Assembly: GCA_938045805.1 (NCBI GenBank)
Contig: CALIBL010000025.1
Coordinates: 1-64,000 of the forward strand
Length of the DNA: 64,000 nucleotides
Source of the DNA: an uncultured Rubripirellula sp.
Lineage (GTDB): Bacteria; Planctomycetota; Planctomycetia; Pirellulales; Pirellulaceae
Reading direction: 5' to 3'
Position numbers and translations under genes: made by a program. Shown here piece by piece: positions 18,445 to 27,839 of the stretch. The notes beneath the pieces were generated by a model, which saw only the letters and a program-made list of their open reading frames with translations, was not told the DNA's origin and searched no databases. How positions within the stretch are numbered: the stretch's first letter is position 1; every line of letters begins with the position of its first letter.

Positions 18445-19128
18445 CTAACGCTCTCGGTTGGCGTCACGCTGAACGCCCTCGCGTGTCGCTCCCCGTGAAC
18501 GGCGATCCATCCAACGGAAAAACTCTTCGGGTGAAATCTTTTGGTCATCGCCCGCCGGTTCAGAGAAGTGTTGTTGTTCTCTTGCGCGACGTTCGGAGGT
18601 CATTTCACCTTCACGCATCGCCAACCATTCTTCGAATGAAACCACACCGTCTTGGTTTTTGTCATAGGTGGTGAAGATTCTTTGGGCCTTTTGCATTAGG
18701 GGATTACGACTTGCCGCTGCTTGATCACGAGCCCCTTCGGCAGGACGTCTAATCTCGCTGGCCTGTCGCGGTTGATCGCGCTGTCCGTCCCGAGGCATTC
18801 GAGTTTGCTCAAGTTGACGTCGCAGCGTGGAGATTTCGTTTCTCAGTTGCCTGATCATCTCAAGTAACGCCCGTTCACGCTCGTTCTGAGGTTTAAAGTC
18901 AAAAGCTCGATCGGTGCGTTGTCTGTCAGTCTCTCGCGGTTGTAAGCTTCGTACTTGAACATCTCGCCGTTCAGCTTCACGAGTTGCTGCTGCCCGCTCG
19001 CCTCGTTCTTGTTCAAGACGAACTTCTCGGCGCTCCGGATTGGTTCTCTCAGTCGACTCCTGCGCTTGAGCCGTGCTAAGGGCTAACGATAGTAGGATCA
19101 ATCCATGCAAGAGTTGTAAGGATCTCAT
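18445..19128 (-). CDS. Secreted Arg/Glu-rich protein with EF-hand motif
   Basis: The 227-residue protein has a signal peptide (LLHGLILLSLALSTAQA). Residues 25-120 are very rich in Arg, Glu and Gln, with a predicted coiled segment (RALLEMIRQLRNEISTLRRQ). A canonical EF-hand (FTTYDKNQDGVVSFEEW) lies around residues 150-167. A second, degenerate one (AGDDQKISPEEFF) lacks several loop acids. Calcium binding at the first loop is likely; further function is unknown. It is divergent from thymidine kinase and convergent with the DMFase-like gene, with no operon partner. Confidence 0.85.
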   Translation of the reverse strand: MRSLQLLHGLILLSLALSTAQAQESTERTNPERREVRLEQERGERAAATREAERRDVQVRSLQPRETDRQRTDRAFDFKPQNERERALLEMIRQLRNEISTLRRQLEQTRMPRDGQRDQPRQASEIRRPAEGARDQAAASRNPLMQKAQRIFTTYDKNQDGVVSFEEWLAMREGEMTSERRAREQQHFSEPAGDDQKISPEEFFRWMDRRSRGATREGVQRDANRER

Positions 19129-19314
19129 TCAATGGGTCTCTAATTTCAATGGGGACTTCGGATGTGGGTGCTCACCAATTCATGGTATTGTAGGGGATCC
19201 ATAAGCATTGGGTGTCACGGTTTTTGGTTGGCTTGAAAATCAGTGATCGTTCAGTGTACCGTTCGCAGATGGCGTCCGAGGGTGCGATAAAGATTCGCAG
19301 CAGGGTTGGTGCTA

Positions 19315-19935
19315 ATGGCAAAGTTATATTTCTACTACTCCACGATGAACGCCGGGAAGTCAACGATGCTTCTGCAGGCGAGTTACAACTACCGCGAACG
19401 TGGAATGGCGACATTGATTCTTGCGCCCGCAATTGACAACCGCGATGGAGATCGAGTGGTGTCATCACGGATCGGTTTGCAGTCACCTGCAACCACCTTT
19501 CATGCGACTGACAATCTATTTCATCTGGTTAACGCCGAGCATGAACGGGAATCGGTTGATTGCGTTTTTGTCGACGAGGCTCAGTTCCTAGAAAAAAAGC
19601 AGGTGCGGCAATTGTCTGACGTTTCGGATTCACTTGGTGTGCCCGTTTTATGCTACGGGCTTAGGACCGACTTCCAAGGCAACCTGTTCACCGGTAGCGA
19701 GCAATTGCTCGCATGGGCAGATGAGTTGGTGGAGCTGAAGACAATTTGTCACTGCGGAAGCAAAGCCAACATGGTTCTGCGCATTGATTCTGAAGGCAGA
19801 GTGATCAAGGAGGGAGTGCAGATCAAGATTGGCGGTAATGACCAGTATGTTTCGGTCTGTCGCAGGCATTTCAAGACGGGGATGATCAGCCCAAGCGAGG
19901 AAGAGTTACTTCTCGACGGATTCGATGAGACTTGA
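19315..19935 (+). CDS. tdk: Thymidine kinase (type II)
   Basis: The 206-residue enzyme phosphorylates thymidine to dTMP in the salvage pathway using ATP. It has the P-loop STMNAGKST (residues 9-17), the catalytic VFVDEAQF with Glu88, GLRTDFQGN typical of the thymidine-binding loop, and a zinc ribbon made of the Cys pair in ICHCGSKA plus CRRHF near the end. Length and order match bacterial Tdk. ATG 19315 (MAKLYFYY) is preferred to an in-frame TTG nine bases upstream. A small open frame overlaps its stop codon. Confidence 0.92.
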   Translation: MAKLYFYYSTMNAGKSTMLLQASYNYRERGMATLILAPAIDNRDGDRVVSSRIGLQSPATTFHATDNLFHLVNAEHERESVDCVFVDEAQFLEKKQVRQLSDVSDSLGVPVLCYGLRTDFQGNLFTGSEQLLAWADELVELKTICHCGSKANMVLRIDSEGRVIKEGVQIKIGGNDQYVSVCRRHFKTGMISPSEEELLLDGFDET

Positions 19936-20095
19936 GCCCGATGCCTCAACCACGGGCTTTCTCGCGATAGTCGATTGCGACACTGCAGATAACACCGCAC
20001 TGATGTTTCCCTCTCTCGAGCAGCTCTCCACTGTGCTTCGTGAATCGATGTCTGAGGACACCGTTGAATCACTTAGGGGATTTCTCCGAGGATAA
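19925..20095 (+). CDS. Possible 56-residue protein overlapping the end of tdk
   Basis: ATG 19925 lies 11 bases inside the end of tdk in another frame and runs to TAA 20093-20095. The product has normal composition: it starts [12 protein letters not shown] and has a helix-like [20 protein letters not shown] segment. The overlap suggests translational coupling. It has no recognised domain and no separate ribosome-binding site, so it may be chance. Confidence 0.4.
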   Translation: MRLEPDASTTGFLAIVDCDTADNTALMFPSLEQLSTVLRESMSEDTVESLRGFLRG

Positions 20096-20129
20096 CACTC
20101 CAGTGCCACATTGGTCGCAACAGAGGTAA

Positions 20130-21599
20130 TCAGGGCTTTGGATCCACCACGTTTAGTAGCGACTTCAACTTTGCCTCAATGAGTGGCTCGCATCCCTCAG
20201 CGACCCATCTCCAACCGTGGTCGAATCCCTCCCGGAAGGCGTCTTCGGTAGGAATGTAACCTGTCCAGCATTCCCCAAAGCCAATGGCAATCACAGGATT
20301 TGGCTTAGCAAACGACTGTGCCATTAACTGGTACCGGATAAAAGATTCACCCGGAAATAGGATCATCTTTACCCCACCGAAATCAAAGCAAGGAAGGTCG
20401 ATCGGCTCGCCACGCTCGACGCGATCAAGAGAACTCAAACCCATTGCTGCAGTGATTCGGTTTTCGACAGATTGGTTGACGTTAGCCAACTCCTTTAGCA
20501 TCGCTTCTCGAGTAAAAGATTCGCCGTCATGAAATGGCAGTGTTAGTTTCTCACAACTAAATTTGCAGTTCGATGTATTTAGCGGACGACGTGAGTCACT
20601 CTCTCGTGCCTTCTCAAAGCCAGATTTCATCGCTACGTAAAGCCGATCTGCCAGAACGGCTCTCATTGCAGGTGCGCCATCATTGTACTTACCGGCAGTC
20701 ACATCACCGCTGCATCCTGTTAAATAGATCTGCTTGACCCCAGGTGTTTCCTGCTGAAGTCGTCTTCGTGCAATCGCGACAAAATCTCCACTGACTGCCC
20801 CGTCTCCATAGTGGGACATCGGATGAGTGGCGTAACAGGAGACTGCCGCTACCGGCATTTGGTGATCGAAGAAAACAAGAGTTTTAAGGTAGGGGTCGAT
20901 TTCACCCTCATCCGCTTTAGCCTCAATGGAACCAGAATTCATTCGGCTGTACCGATTGAATGCAACTCTGCCATCGGTGTACTGAACCCGTCGATTGGAT
21001 GCAATTTTTTCGACCAAGGCATCTGCGTAACCAATGTGAGTCAAAGGCCGTTCATCTTTTAATGAGCGTTTCATTGCCTGCACAAGCTTATCCAAACAGC
21101 TTTGGTGAAAGTCGGGATCGTAGAGCTCTTTTTGCAAGCCCTGGGAATCCAAATAGACTTGCGCACCAGCATCGATTACCGGTGCATCGTGTTGATGCAG
21201 AGAGCAAACCATCACTCGTTCAATCGACGTCTCCGCCGCCTGTGCGAGAGTTCTACGCCATTGCTGGTAGGAGTCATTACGCACTTCACACCAATCTAAA
21301 GCGACAAGAACGATGGCTGGCTCTGGGCCTTTGATGAGGATTCCATGTGCCTGAAGTGGGTCATCAACCCGATTGGCTTTTGTTTTCAAGACCCCCATAC
21401 ACCGATGCCCGAGGGGAATCGTAATGTCGGATGAAAAAGTCGAAATCGACCAAGATTCACCCGCCAAAGTGTGCCCGAGCATGATTGAATGAATCAAACA
21501 ATAACCGACGACCAGCAAATATCTTCGCCCATGAGGACTAATTCCCCGAGTAGCACGGGCCCGGTTCACCAGGGAAATACGTTCCATGCCCAATACCAT
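20130..21599 (-). CDS. Exported neutral/alkaline ceramidase-like hydrolase
   Basis: ATG 21599 is chosen because AAGGGAG lies six bases upstream; the longer TTG start at 21635 has no such site. The 489-residue protein has a hydrophobic export segment (YLLVVGYCLIHSIMLG). It shows blocks of the planctomycete neutral-ceramidase-like group: PLGHRCMGVL, VALDWCEVRND, VCSLHQHDAP (candidate zinc His), SCYATHPMSHYGDG, SGDFVAIARRRL, IYLTGCSGDVTAGKYND and a late FPGESFIRYQ, GECWTGYIPTEDAF. Neutral ceramidases cleave the amide bond of ceramide with zinc; many planctomycete relatives have unknown substrates. The C-terminal immunoglobulin-like domain of true ceramidases is not evident. The gene stands alone between tdk and the beta-helix gene. 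Confidence 0.8.
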   Translation of the reverse strand: MVLGMERISLVNRARATRGISPHGRRYLLVVGYCLIHSIMLGHTLAGESWSISTFSSDITIPLGHRCMGVLKTKANRVDDPLQAHGILIKGPEPAIVLVALDWCEVRNDSYQQWRRTLAQAAETSIERVMVCSLHQHDAPVIDAGAQVYLDSQGLQKELYDPDFHQSCLDKLVQAMKRSLKDERPLTHIGYADALVEKIASNRRVQYTDGRVAFNRYSRMNSGSIEAKADEGEIDPYLKTLVFFDHQMPVAAVSCYATHPMSHYGDGAVSGDFVAIARRRLQQETPGVKQIYLTGCSGDVTAGKYNDGAPAMRAVLADRLYVAMKSGFEKARESDSRRPLNTSNCKFSCEKLTLPFHDGESFTREAMLKELANVNQSVENRITAAMGLSSLDRVERGEPIDLPCFDFGGVKMILFPGESFIRYQLMAQSFAKPNPVIAIGFGECWTGYIPTEDAFREGFDHGWRWVAEGCEPLIEAKLKSLLNVVDPKP

Positions 21600-21926
21600 C
21601 GTGAACTCCCTTGGTTGAACGCAATTCGATAACAAAGTCTAACGGGTGTTCTACACCAAATATTATTCAATCGCTAAATGATATTGGCTAATGGACCTAA
21701 TATTCTCCCAGGGTTCAGTCACCGATCACCGAGGCCGCTTGCAGGCGTACAATCAACGCTTACCGTTCATGCGTGGATTCATCCAGCCAGAGACACAATG
21801 GCACTCGACTCAACATCAAACGCTCACACTCTCGCAAGAGATCAACCTCCCATGCATCGCCGAGAACCGATGCGCACAAAAGACCCACACTTAACGATCT
21901 TCTATTCCAACTAGGGGAAACCCAAA
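21600..21926. other. Gap between divergent genes, no gene seen
   Basis: This stretch separates the ceramidase-like gene (-) from the beta-helix gene (+). Two short overlapping open frames (21678-21914 and 21691-21894) have no protein-like pattern or ribosome-binding site. It should contain both promoters. Confidence 0.5.
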
Positions 21927-23267
21927 GTGAAAACCCATCAAGCAAACCGAAGACATTTTCTCGCAGGTATCGGCACCGCCGCCGGTGGTATGGCAGCCTG
22001 CGCCTTAGCCGACGATCGCCCCATTGTGGTGAACCCTCGAGCAACCGATGGCGACGATCTCCATGAACCTGACTGGGAGAAACGGCTAACCATTACAGTT
22101 GGGGAAAAAAGCGGGGACCTAATTGGCAACAGCGAAAAGACGCTGCAGGCCGCGGTTGATTACGTTAAACGGTTCGGTCGAGGTACCGTTAAAATCCTGC
22201 CCGGGATCTACCGACTTCGAAATGCGGTCTTCCTCCCTTCAGGGATTCGTATCGTTGGCAGCGGGGAGGAAACAGTGATCACCAAGGAGGCCTCGCATCG
22301 CGTGGAACTATCAGATGATTCAGATTGGTATGATCAAGAAATCACTTTGAAAAATGCCAATGCATTTCAAATTGGAGATGGAATCGCACTCCAGGCGAAA
22401 AACCCAAGCAGCGGCAGCAACATTGTCATCAAAAGAACCATTGTGGCAAAATCAGGAAATCGCCTGAAACTCAACGAGGGCCTACGTGAAAATCTTTGGT
22501 TGTCCGGAAAACCAACCTGCGCTTCTCTCTTTCCGCTTTTTACCAGTGAACGCACCAGCGATGTCCTGATCGAAAATCTGTTGTTCGACGGAAACAAGGA
22601 AAATAACGAAAACTTCAATGGCAACTACGGTGGTTGCATTTTCCTTCAAGACTGCAATCGATACTCAATCCGCGGGGTCACAACACGAAACTACAACGGA
22701 GATGGAATCAGCTTCCAGATCTGCCATGATGTGGTCGTTGATAATTGCCATAGCCACGACAACGTTGACTTGGGAGTTCATCCAGGATCGGGTTCTCAAC
22801 GCCCCCTAATACGCAACAATCGACTCGAGCGGAATAACCAAGGGATTTTTTGGTGCTGGGGAGTCAAGTATGGACTAGCGGAGGGAAATCGAATTTCAGG
22901 CAATCGAGCTTACGGAATTTCGATTGGACACTGCGATACGGACAATGTGATGCGAAACAATGTGATCACCGACAGCGGCAAGGTGGGAATCCTGTTTCGC
23001 AATGATACCCGGGGCAATGACTTTTGGGCGAATCGCAATTTGCTCGAGAATAATCGAATCCTCAACAGTGGTGATGAAAATGGAATTGCGATCGACATCA
23101 CAGGCCAGACGAAGGATGTGCGAATCAACAATAATGAAATCGTAGAAACGCGAGATCCCATGAAACGAGTCGGAATAAGAATCGGGCAAGACTCCGGCAA
23201 AATCCACTTAGCGGGTAACCAAATCAAAGGGTTCACTCAAGCGATACTTGATCAACGCAGAGGCTAG
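21927..23267 (+). CDS. Tat-exported right-handed parallel beta-helix protein
   Basis: The start is GTG 21927, with AGGGGA about seven bases upstream. The N-terminus has a twin-arginine signal (NRRHFLAGIGTAAGG). From about residue 70 the protein has repeated rungs such as VFLPSGIRIVGSGEETVI, YSIRGVTTRNYNGDGISF, RPLIRNNRLERNNQGIFW and VRINNNEIVETRDPMKRV, with many stacked Asn, typical of pectate-lyase-like or Pfam Beta_helix proteins. Such proteins bind or cleave polysaccharides. No full lyase catalytic set can be pointed to, so enzymatic activity is unproven. The next gene, an ASPIC/UnbV protein, lies 181 bp downstream on the same strand. Confidence 0.85.
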   Translation: MKTHQANRRHFLAGIGTAAGGMAACALADDRPIVVNPRATDGDDLHEPDWEKRLTITVGEKSGDLIGNSEKTLQAAVDYVKRFGRGTVKILPGIYRLRNAVFLPSGIRIVGSGEETVITKEASHRVELSDDSDWYDQEITLKNANAFQIGDGIALQAKNPSSGSNIVIKRTIVAKSGNRLKLNEGLRENLWLSGKPTCASLFPLFTSERTSDVLIENLLFDGNKENNENFNGNYGGCIFLQDCNRYSIRGVTTRNYNGDGISFQICHDVVVDNCHSHDNVDLGVHPGSGSQRPLIRNNRLERNNQGIFWCWGVKYGLAEGNRISGNRAYGISIGHCDTDNVMRNNVITDSGKVGILFRNDTRGNDFWANRNLLENNRILNSGDENGIAIDITGQTKDVRINNNEIVETRDPMKRVGIRIGQDSGKIHLAGNQIKGFTQAILDQRRG

Positions 23268-23448
23268 AGATCTTTTCCCAAGCGAAACAAGGATGCGAGA
23301 TCCAGCTCTAGATAAACCTACGCCCCAACAAGGCAAAATGACCGTGACCGTTTGCAGCAGGTAAATGCAATCTCCTGCCAAAAGTGTTCCCAAATCCATC
23401 GTTTTCGAGTTCATTGACACTCGATCGAACTCAAACCAGTCGGCAAAA

Positions 23449-24906
23449 ATGCGTGTTATCAATTTGAGTTTACCGATCTTCCTTGTGGCTGCAGTTACCC
23501 TAACCGCAAGGGGACAATTCCGAGACGTCTCAACAGACACAGGCTTCAGTGGTGGCGGCAAGGCCGCGTTTGGGGACTACAACAATGATGGCTTTGTTGA
23601 CGTCTACACTGGAAAACTATGGCGGAATGAGAAAGGAGAAAAATACATTCACGCTGAAATGGCAGGTGTTGGTGGAGGGGAGGGCATCTGGGGTGATTAC
23701 AATAATGACGGCCACCTCGATCTTTTCACCTTCACGGGTGCAGGATCGCTCTACAAAAACACTGGCAAAGGGTCGTTTGAAAAAATCACATTCCCAAAAC
23801 TAGCCACCGTCAATTCCCGCGGTGCAGTATGGATCGATATCAACAACGACAGCCTCCTTGATCTTTTTGTGGGTGGATATGAGATCTGGCAAAAAGCAGT
23901 TCACCCGGATGTCGCTTATATCAATCGGGGAGACGACACCTTTGAGGAGGTGTGGAGATCACCGGAAAATTTTTCTGCTCGCGGTGTAACGGCTTCTGAC
24001 TTTGATGGTGATGGATATGTGGATGTCTACGTTTCTAATTACCGCCTTCAGCCTAACTTTCTCTGGAAGAACAACCAAAACAACGGGTTTGAAGAAGTCG
24101 GTGAAGCATTGGGAGTTCATGGCATACCCGACAACGTGATTGGTTACACCGGTGGCATCCGATATCCGGTCTGTGGTCACACCATCGGCTCATGCTTCGG
24201 TGATATCAACAATGACGGGCTGATTGATTTATTTGTGGGAAACTTTAGTCATCCCAGAGCAGGTCAAGATCACCCACAGTTTCTTCAAAACGGCGGGAAA
24301 GAAAAAGGTTTTGTCTTTGAAGACCAATCCCAAACAGCAGGCCTAGCGTGGCAGGAATCGTATGCTTCACCGACCTTTGGAGATTTCAATAACGATGGTT
24401 TTCTGGATCTTTACTTTACCACGGTATACGCGGTGGGTAGCGGGAGCATTCGGAACTATCCCGTTCTCTATCAGGGCAAAACCGGCTGGGCGTTTGAGGA
24501 CGTCACGGCGGCACAGAAAGTTAATGAATTACCACCAACCTACCAAGCTGCATGGGGTGACATTGATAACGATGGTGATCTTGATTTATGCACCGCTGGA
24601 AAAATGTTTCGGAACGAAGGTCAGGCAACTGGCAAATGGTTAAAGATAAAACTCGAAGGCGATGGCGAAAAAGTTAATCATTCCGCAATCGGTGCAATTG
24701 TCCGCATTCAACTCGGCGACCAAACCTTTACCCGGCAAGTGGAAGGTGGGACTGGCGAAGGAAACCAAAATGATCTCACATTGCATTTTGGATTCGGCGA
24801 TATTCAAGACGATTCAATCGCAGCTGAGATCACGTGGCCTGGAAACCACCACCAGCGAGTTCAAGGTTTGCAATTGAATGAATTGCACAGAATTGATCTG
24901 CAGTGA
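23449..24906 (+). CDS. Secreted FG-GAP/VCBS beta-propeller protein with ASPIC/UnbV domain
   Basis: ATG 23449 gives 485 residues with a signal peptide (LSLPIFLVAAVTLTARG). An ATG at 23365 would add 28 residues before the signal. The body is a series of calcium-binding FG-GAP/VCBS motifs: FGDYNNDGFVDVYTG, GDYNNDGHLDLFTF, IDINNDSLLDLFVGG, SDFDGDGYVDVYVS, GDINNDGLIDLFVGN, GDFNNDGFLDLYFT and GDIDNDGDLDLCTAG. The last 80 or so residues (AIGAIVRIQLGDQ, TGEGNQNDLTLHFGFG, ITWPGNHHQRV) form an ASPIC/UnbV domain, as in CRTAC1. The seven-bladed propeller is probably extracellular and adhesive or carbohydrate-binding. No catalytic domain is visible. Confidence 0.88.
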   Translation: MRVINLSLPIFLVAAVTLTARGQFRDVSTDTGFSGGGKAAFGDYNNDGFVDVYTGKLWRNEKGEKYIHAEMAGVGGGEGIWGDYNNDGHLDLFTFTGAGSLYKNTGKGSFEKITFPKLATVNSRGAVWIDINNDSLLDLFVGGYEIWQKAVHPDVAYINRGDDTFEEVWRSPENFSARGVTASDFDGDGYVDVYVSNYRLQPNFLWKNNQNNGFEEVGEALGVHGIPDNVIGYTGGIRYPVCGHTIGSCFGDINNDGLIDLFVGNFSHPRAGQDHPQFLQNGGKEKGFVFEDQSQTAGLAWQESYASPTFGDFNNDGFLDLYFTTVYAVGSGSIRNYPVLYQGKTGWAFEDVTAAQKVNELPPTYQAAWGDIDNDGDLDLCTAGKMFRNEGQATGKWLKIKLEGDGEKVNHSAIGAIVRIQLGDQTFTRQVEGGTGEGNQNDLTLHFGFGDIQDDSIAAEITWPGNHHQRVQGLQLNELHRIDLQ

Positions 24907-24971
24907 GTCGTTGAATCGAGAGCAAGGTTTTGCCACGACCGTTATGAACTACCGACCGGATCAAAAAGTGG

Positions 24972-25160
24972 TTGAACCGGTTCTCTACCGGTGCCGCACT
25001 AAATCGACCATTGCTCGTAGCATTAGCCGACGCCGGTTACCATGACGGCGAAATCCGACGGAAGCAACTAGAGGAAGTCCCTACGCCCGAGCAACTGAAA
25101 GAAGCTCAACAGTTGGCAGATGAACGCCTCAAGGAACTTAAAGCGAACAACCCAGAGTAA
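24972..25160 (+). CDS. Doubtful 62-residue hypothetical protein
   Basis: The frame is open from a TGA at 24945, and the only usable start is TTG 24972. The product ends in a charged helix-like stretch (TPEQLKEAQQLADERLKE). No family is recognised and there is no ribosome-binding site. It could be a real small protein or the remnant of a longer one. Confidence 0.3.
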   Translation: MNRFSTGAALNRPLLVALADAGYHDGEIRRKQLEEVPTPEQLKEAQQLADERLKELKANNPE

Positions 25161-25193
25161 AATCAACCTTAAGCTCGGCTTATTGCCCTCAAG

Positions 25194-25266
25194 TGCCCCC
25201 ACTAGGACTCGAACCTAGGACCCACTGATTAAGAGTCAGTTGCTCTACCAACTGAGCTATAGGGGC
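25194..25266 (-). tRNA. tRNA-Lys (anticodon CTT)
   Basis: Read on the minus strand, 73 bases fold as a standard cloverleaf. The acceptor GCCCCTA pairs with TGGGGGC, the D arm contains AGCTCAGTTGGTAGAGC, the anticodon stem ACTGA/TCAGT encloses loop CTCTTAA, and the T arm CTAGG/CCTAG encloses TTCGAGT. Anticodon CTT reads AAG lysine codons. The discriminator is A and the 3' CCA is not encoded. A small dyad (TAAGC/GCTTA, 25170-25182) lies just downstream. Confidence 0.97.
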
Positions 25267-25525
25267 AGATAGTCATTCGAAATTCGCTGTGCCAGTTCAC
25301 TCGTTGGCGAATCTGTCGTCGATCTCCGAGGCGAAAGTTTAGCAATTTGACTTTTGATGACAAGGAGTGCACGTGGCGTCATAAAGAGTGGTCGTATGGA
25401 CGCGGCTTCGCCAAAAAACGTTCGGCATCTTGGACGTAAACCGAGTCGAGATAAGGTCGCTGTTAATGCATGCTTTGCCGAGGTGAGCGCAGCGGAACCA
25501 ATTGTTGGGATAAGAGACTAAGCGA

Positions 25526-27055
25526 TCAGTGGTCTGCTTTGCGAACCGCCCGCATCATGCCTTCGGCTTTCGACCAAGTCTCTGCCTCTTCCGCTTCCGG
25601 TTCACTTCGTGCAGTGATACCTCCGCCAACCGGGAATTGCCAATAGCCGGCCGAAGCGGTCACCGTACGAATCAGAATGTTGAAGTCGGCTTGCGACCCC
25701 ACACCAAGGTAGCCGATTGATCCACAGTAGGCGCCGCGACGATTGGGTTCCAATCGTGCAATGGTTTTCATTGCTTCGATTTTTGGGGCTCCGGTCACAC
25801 TGCCCCCTGGAAAGCATTCCTCGAGTAGCTTTGATGCAGAGGTGTCATGTCGAAGTGTTCCTTGTACGACCGAAACAAGATGCTGAACATGTTCATAAAT
25901 CTCAAGTCCGCACAGTTTTGTGACCACCACCGATTCATCTTCACATGCCTTTGAAAGGTCATTTCGCAGAAGGTCAACGATCATGATGTTTTCAGCGCGA
26001 TCTTTCTCACTGGCAATTAAATGTTCTGCTAGTTTGCGATCCACATTTTGTTCGCCAATGCGAGGTACCGTCCCTTTGATCGGACGAGTCTCAACTTGCC
26101 GTCCTCGGACTTGAAGGAACCCTTCTGGACTGCTGCTGGCAATTTGAAAATTTTGCTGGTGATAGTAAACGCTAAACGGTGCCGAGTTAACTTCTCTTAG
26201 ACGCAGATAGAGTTCTGGCGAGGAGCAATTTGCTTCGACCGTTAGACGCTGCGCAAGATTGACTTGGAATGATTCACCCTTGCAGATCAACTCAATGATC
26301 TCCTGGACCGATTTGGAGAAATCGCCACTGGCAAAGTTGCTCCTGATTTCTCCCGCTCGAGTTGGGTGTTGTTGCAAAGCGGCATTTGGCTCCGAAAGTT
26401 TAGCGTTCGCTGGGTGAATTAAATTTTCGGGCGATCGATTCACTTCGCGGCTTGAAGGAGTGTTCTCCTGCAGTCGATGAACGCGTGCTTTGTTTGATGG
26501 ATTGCGTTCGCCCGTTTGCATGATCGGGGCGAGGAGTGACATGACCGTGTCAAATCGTCGATGCGCAAGGTCGCATCGTGTTTTCCAGTCCGCGACGAAT
26601 TCACCTTGGCAGATCAACCAAGTCGTTTGTTTGACGTGATCAGTCGCCAGCGTCCAGTCATAGAGTCCAACTGAGATGGCTGGGATGGTTAGGAGATCAG
26701 GAGATGGTGTGTCAATCTTTTCCAGCCACGTCGCAGATTCATAGCCCCAGAGTCCAGCAATTCCTCCTTGGAAAGGCGGCAGTTCAGGGTCAAAATTAGC
26801 TGGAAGGGAATCGTATAGTTCGTGCAGTGAAGGCCACGGATTGTCGTCATCTACATCAAGCTGAATGGTCTGAATCGGGTCACTGGTCAGGAATGAGTAT
26901 CGACCGAGTGGCGGGGAACCAGGGTCAAGGTGTCGGGTTGGGCTTGATGAGTCCAGCCAAAGGCAGCCTGGTCGTTCACAGAGTTGAGTGAATGCGTCGA
27001 CGAGCGAAAACCCGCTTGGCATTTCTTTCGCTAACGGAACTTTTGGTCGAGACAT
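25526..27055 (-). CDS. pabB: Aminodeoxychorismate synthase component I
   Basis: The 509-residue protein has an N-terminal anthranilate-synthase-type domain (GRYSFLTSDPIQ, FQGGIAGLWGYESA) and the chorismate-binding domain (about residues 245-505: GESFQVNLAQRL, SSSPEGFLQV, AENIMIVDLLRNDL, FPGGSVTGAPKIEAM, YCGSIGYLG). The active-site segment reads RPIKGTVPR with Lys327; PabB enzymes carry Lys here, whereas TrpE anthranilate synthases have Ala. It should aminate chorismate to 4-amino-4-deoxychorismate for folate synthesis, with PabA supplying ammonia. Neither pabA nor pabC is in the window. A polar insert (about residues 190-235) links the two halves. It is preceded by tsaE on the same strand, 143 bp apart. 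Confidence 0.85.
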   Translation of the reverse strand: MSRPKVPLAKEMPSGFSLVDAFTQLCERPGCLWLDSSSPTRHLDPGSPPLGRYSFLTSDPIQTIQLDVDDDNPWPSLHELYDSLPANFDPELPPFQGGIAGLWGYESATWLEKIDTPSPDLLTIPAISVGLYDWTLATDHVKQTTWLICQGEFVADWKTRCDLAHRRFDTVMSLLAPIMQTGERNPSNKARVHRLQENTPSSREVNRSPENLIHPANAKLSEPNAALQQHPTRAGEIRSNFASGDFSKSVQEIIELICKGESFQVNLAQRLTVEANCSSPELYLRLREVNSAPFSVYYHQQNFQIASSSPEGFLQVRGRQVETRPIKGTVPRIGEQNVDRKLAEHLIASEKDRAENIMIVDLLRNDLSKACEDESVVVTKLCGLEIYEHVQHLVSVVQGTLRHDTSASKLLEECFPGGSVTGAPKIEAMKTIARLEPNRRGAYCGSIGYLGVGSQADFNILIRTVTASAGYWQFPVGGGITARSEPEAEEAETWSKAEGMMRAVRKADH

Positions 27056-27198
27056 GCTGGATTAAACAAAGTGGGCAGAATGGTTTTGTAGCGAGATCAT
27101 TGTCGCCGTAGCGTGTGAGATCAATTGTGTGCGTTGATCGCGTTCTTGTTTCGGTCTTGCTTCAATTCACTCTCGGCTGATTGAGCTCAATGTGGTGT

Positions 27199-27684
27199 CT
27201 ACTCAGGTTGGATTTCAATTCGGTCAAGGTGACTGACGTGGGCGTGTAGTTTAGAGCACTCGGAGGTGAATTCGATATGCCGGAGGTCCGATTGTTCACA
27301 CGGAGAGAGATCAATCCATAGGGTATCCGTTGGCATAACATCGCGTACGCGATCAGCCCACTCAATTAGGGTCCAGGCGTCGTCTTCAAAGAGTTCTTCG
27401 ACTCCAAGTTCTAGGAACTCATCTTCGTCGTGTAATCGGTAAGCATCCATGTGATGAAGTGTGACGCTACCGCGGTGGGTTTGGAGGAGAGTAAAGGTTG
27501 GGCTGGTGACAGATTCCTTCTCGATTCCCGCCGCCTCGGCGATGAATTGGACCAGCGTTGTTTTGCCCGCACCGAGTGTGCCGGTGATACCGAGCGTGAG
27601 CTTGCTAGGGAAATGCGTGACCATTGACTGGGCCAATCGCATCACTTGCTCAAGGTTGACTGATTTGATTTCTGCTCGCCACAT
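27199..27684 (-). CDS. tsaE: tRNA N6-threonylcarbamoyladenosine synthesis ATPase TsaE
   Basis: The 161-residue protein shows the full TsaE pattern: Walker A GTLGAGKTTL (residues 35-44), VTSPTFTLLQTH, LHHMDAYRL (His-x-Asp-x-Tyr-Arg signature) and WTLIEWADRV. TsaE is the ATPase that resets the TsaB-TsaD complex during t6A formation at position 37 of ANN-decoding tRNAs. Length is typical (about 150-160). It is cytoplasmic. tsaB and tsaD are not in the window. The ATG lies after an A-rich run without a clear ribosome-binding site. Confidence 0.92.
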   Translation of the reverse strand: MWRAEIKSVNLEQVMRLAQSMVTHFPSKLTLGITGTLGAGKTTLVQFIAEAAGIEKESVTSPTFTLLQTHRGSVTLHHMDAYRLHDEDEFLELGVEELFEDDAWTLIEWADRVRDVMPTDTLWIDLSPCEQSDLRHIEFTSECSKLHAHVSHLDRIEIQPE

Positions 27685-27839
27685 TTTTTTTATTGGTCAC
27701 GCTTTCCGGTTGGTCGAGGCTGTTTTACCAAACAAGTCGAGGTTCGGTATCCGTAAGCACATTTGGGTGATTCCTGACAAGTCAAATGCATGGACGGTCC
27801 AGGGTTCAATGATTGGGCCGCTTATTACTTTGAAGCACG

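Noticed and set aside
25526-27055. Anthranilate synthase TrpE
   Set aside because: The active-site segment reads PIKGT, with the PabB-type Lys, not PIAGT as in TrpE.
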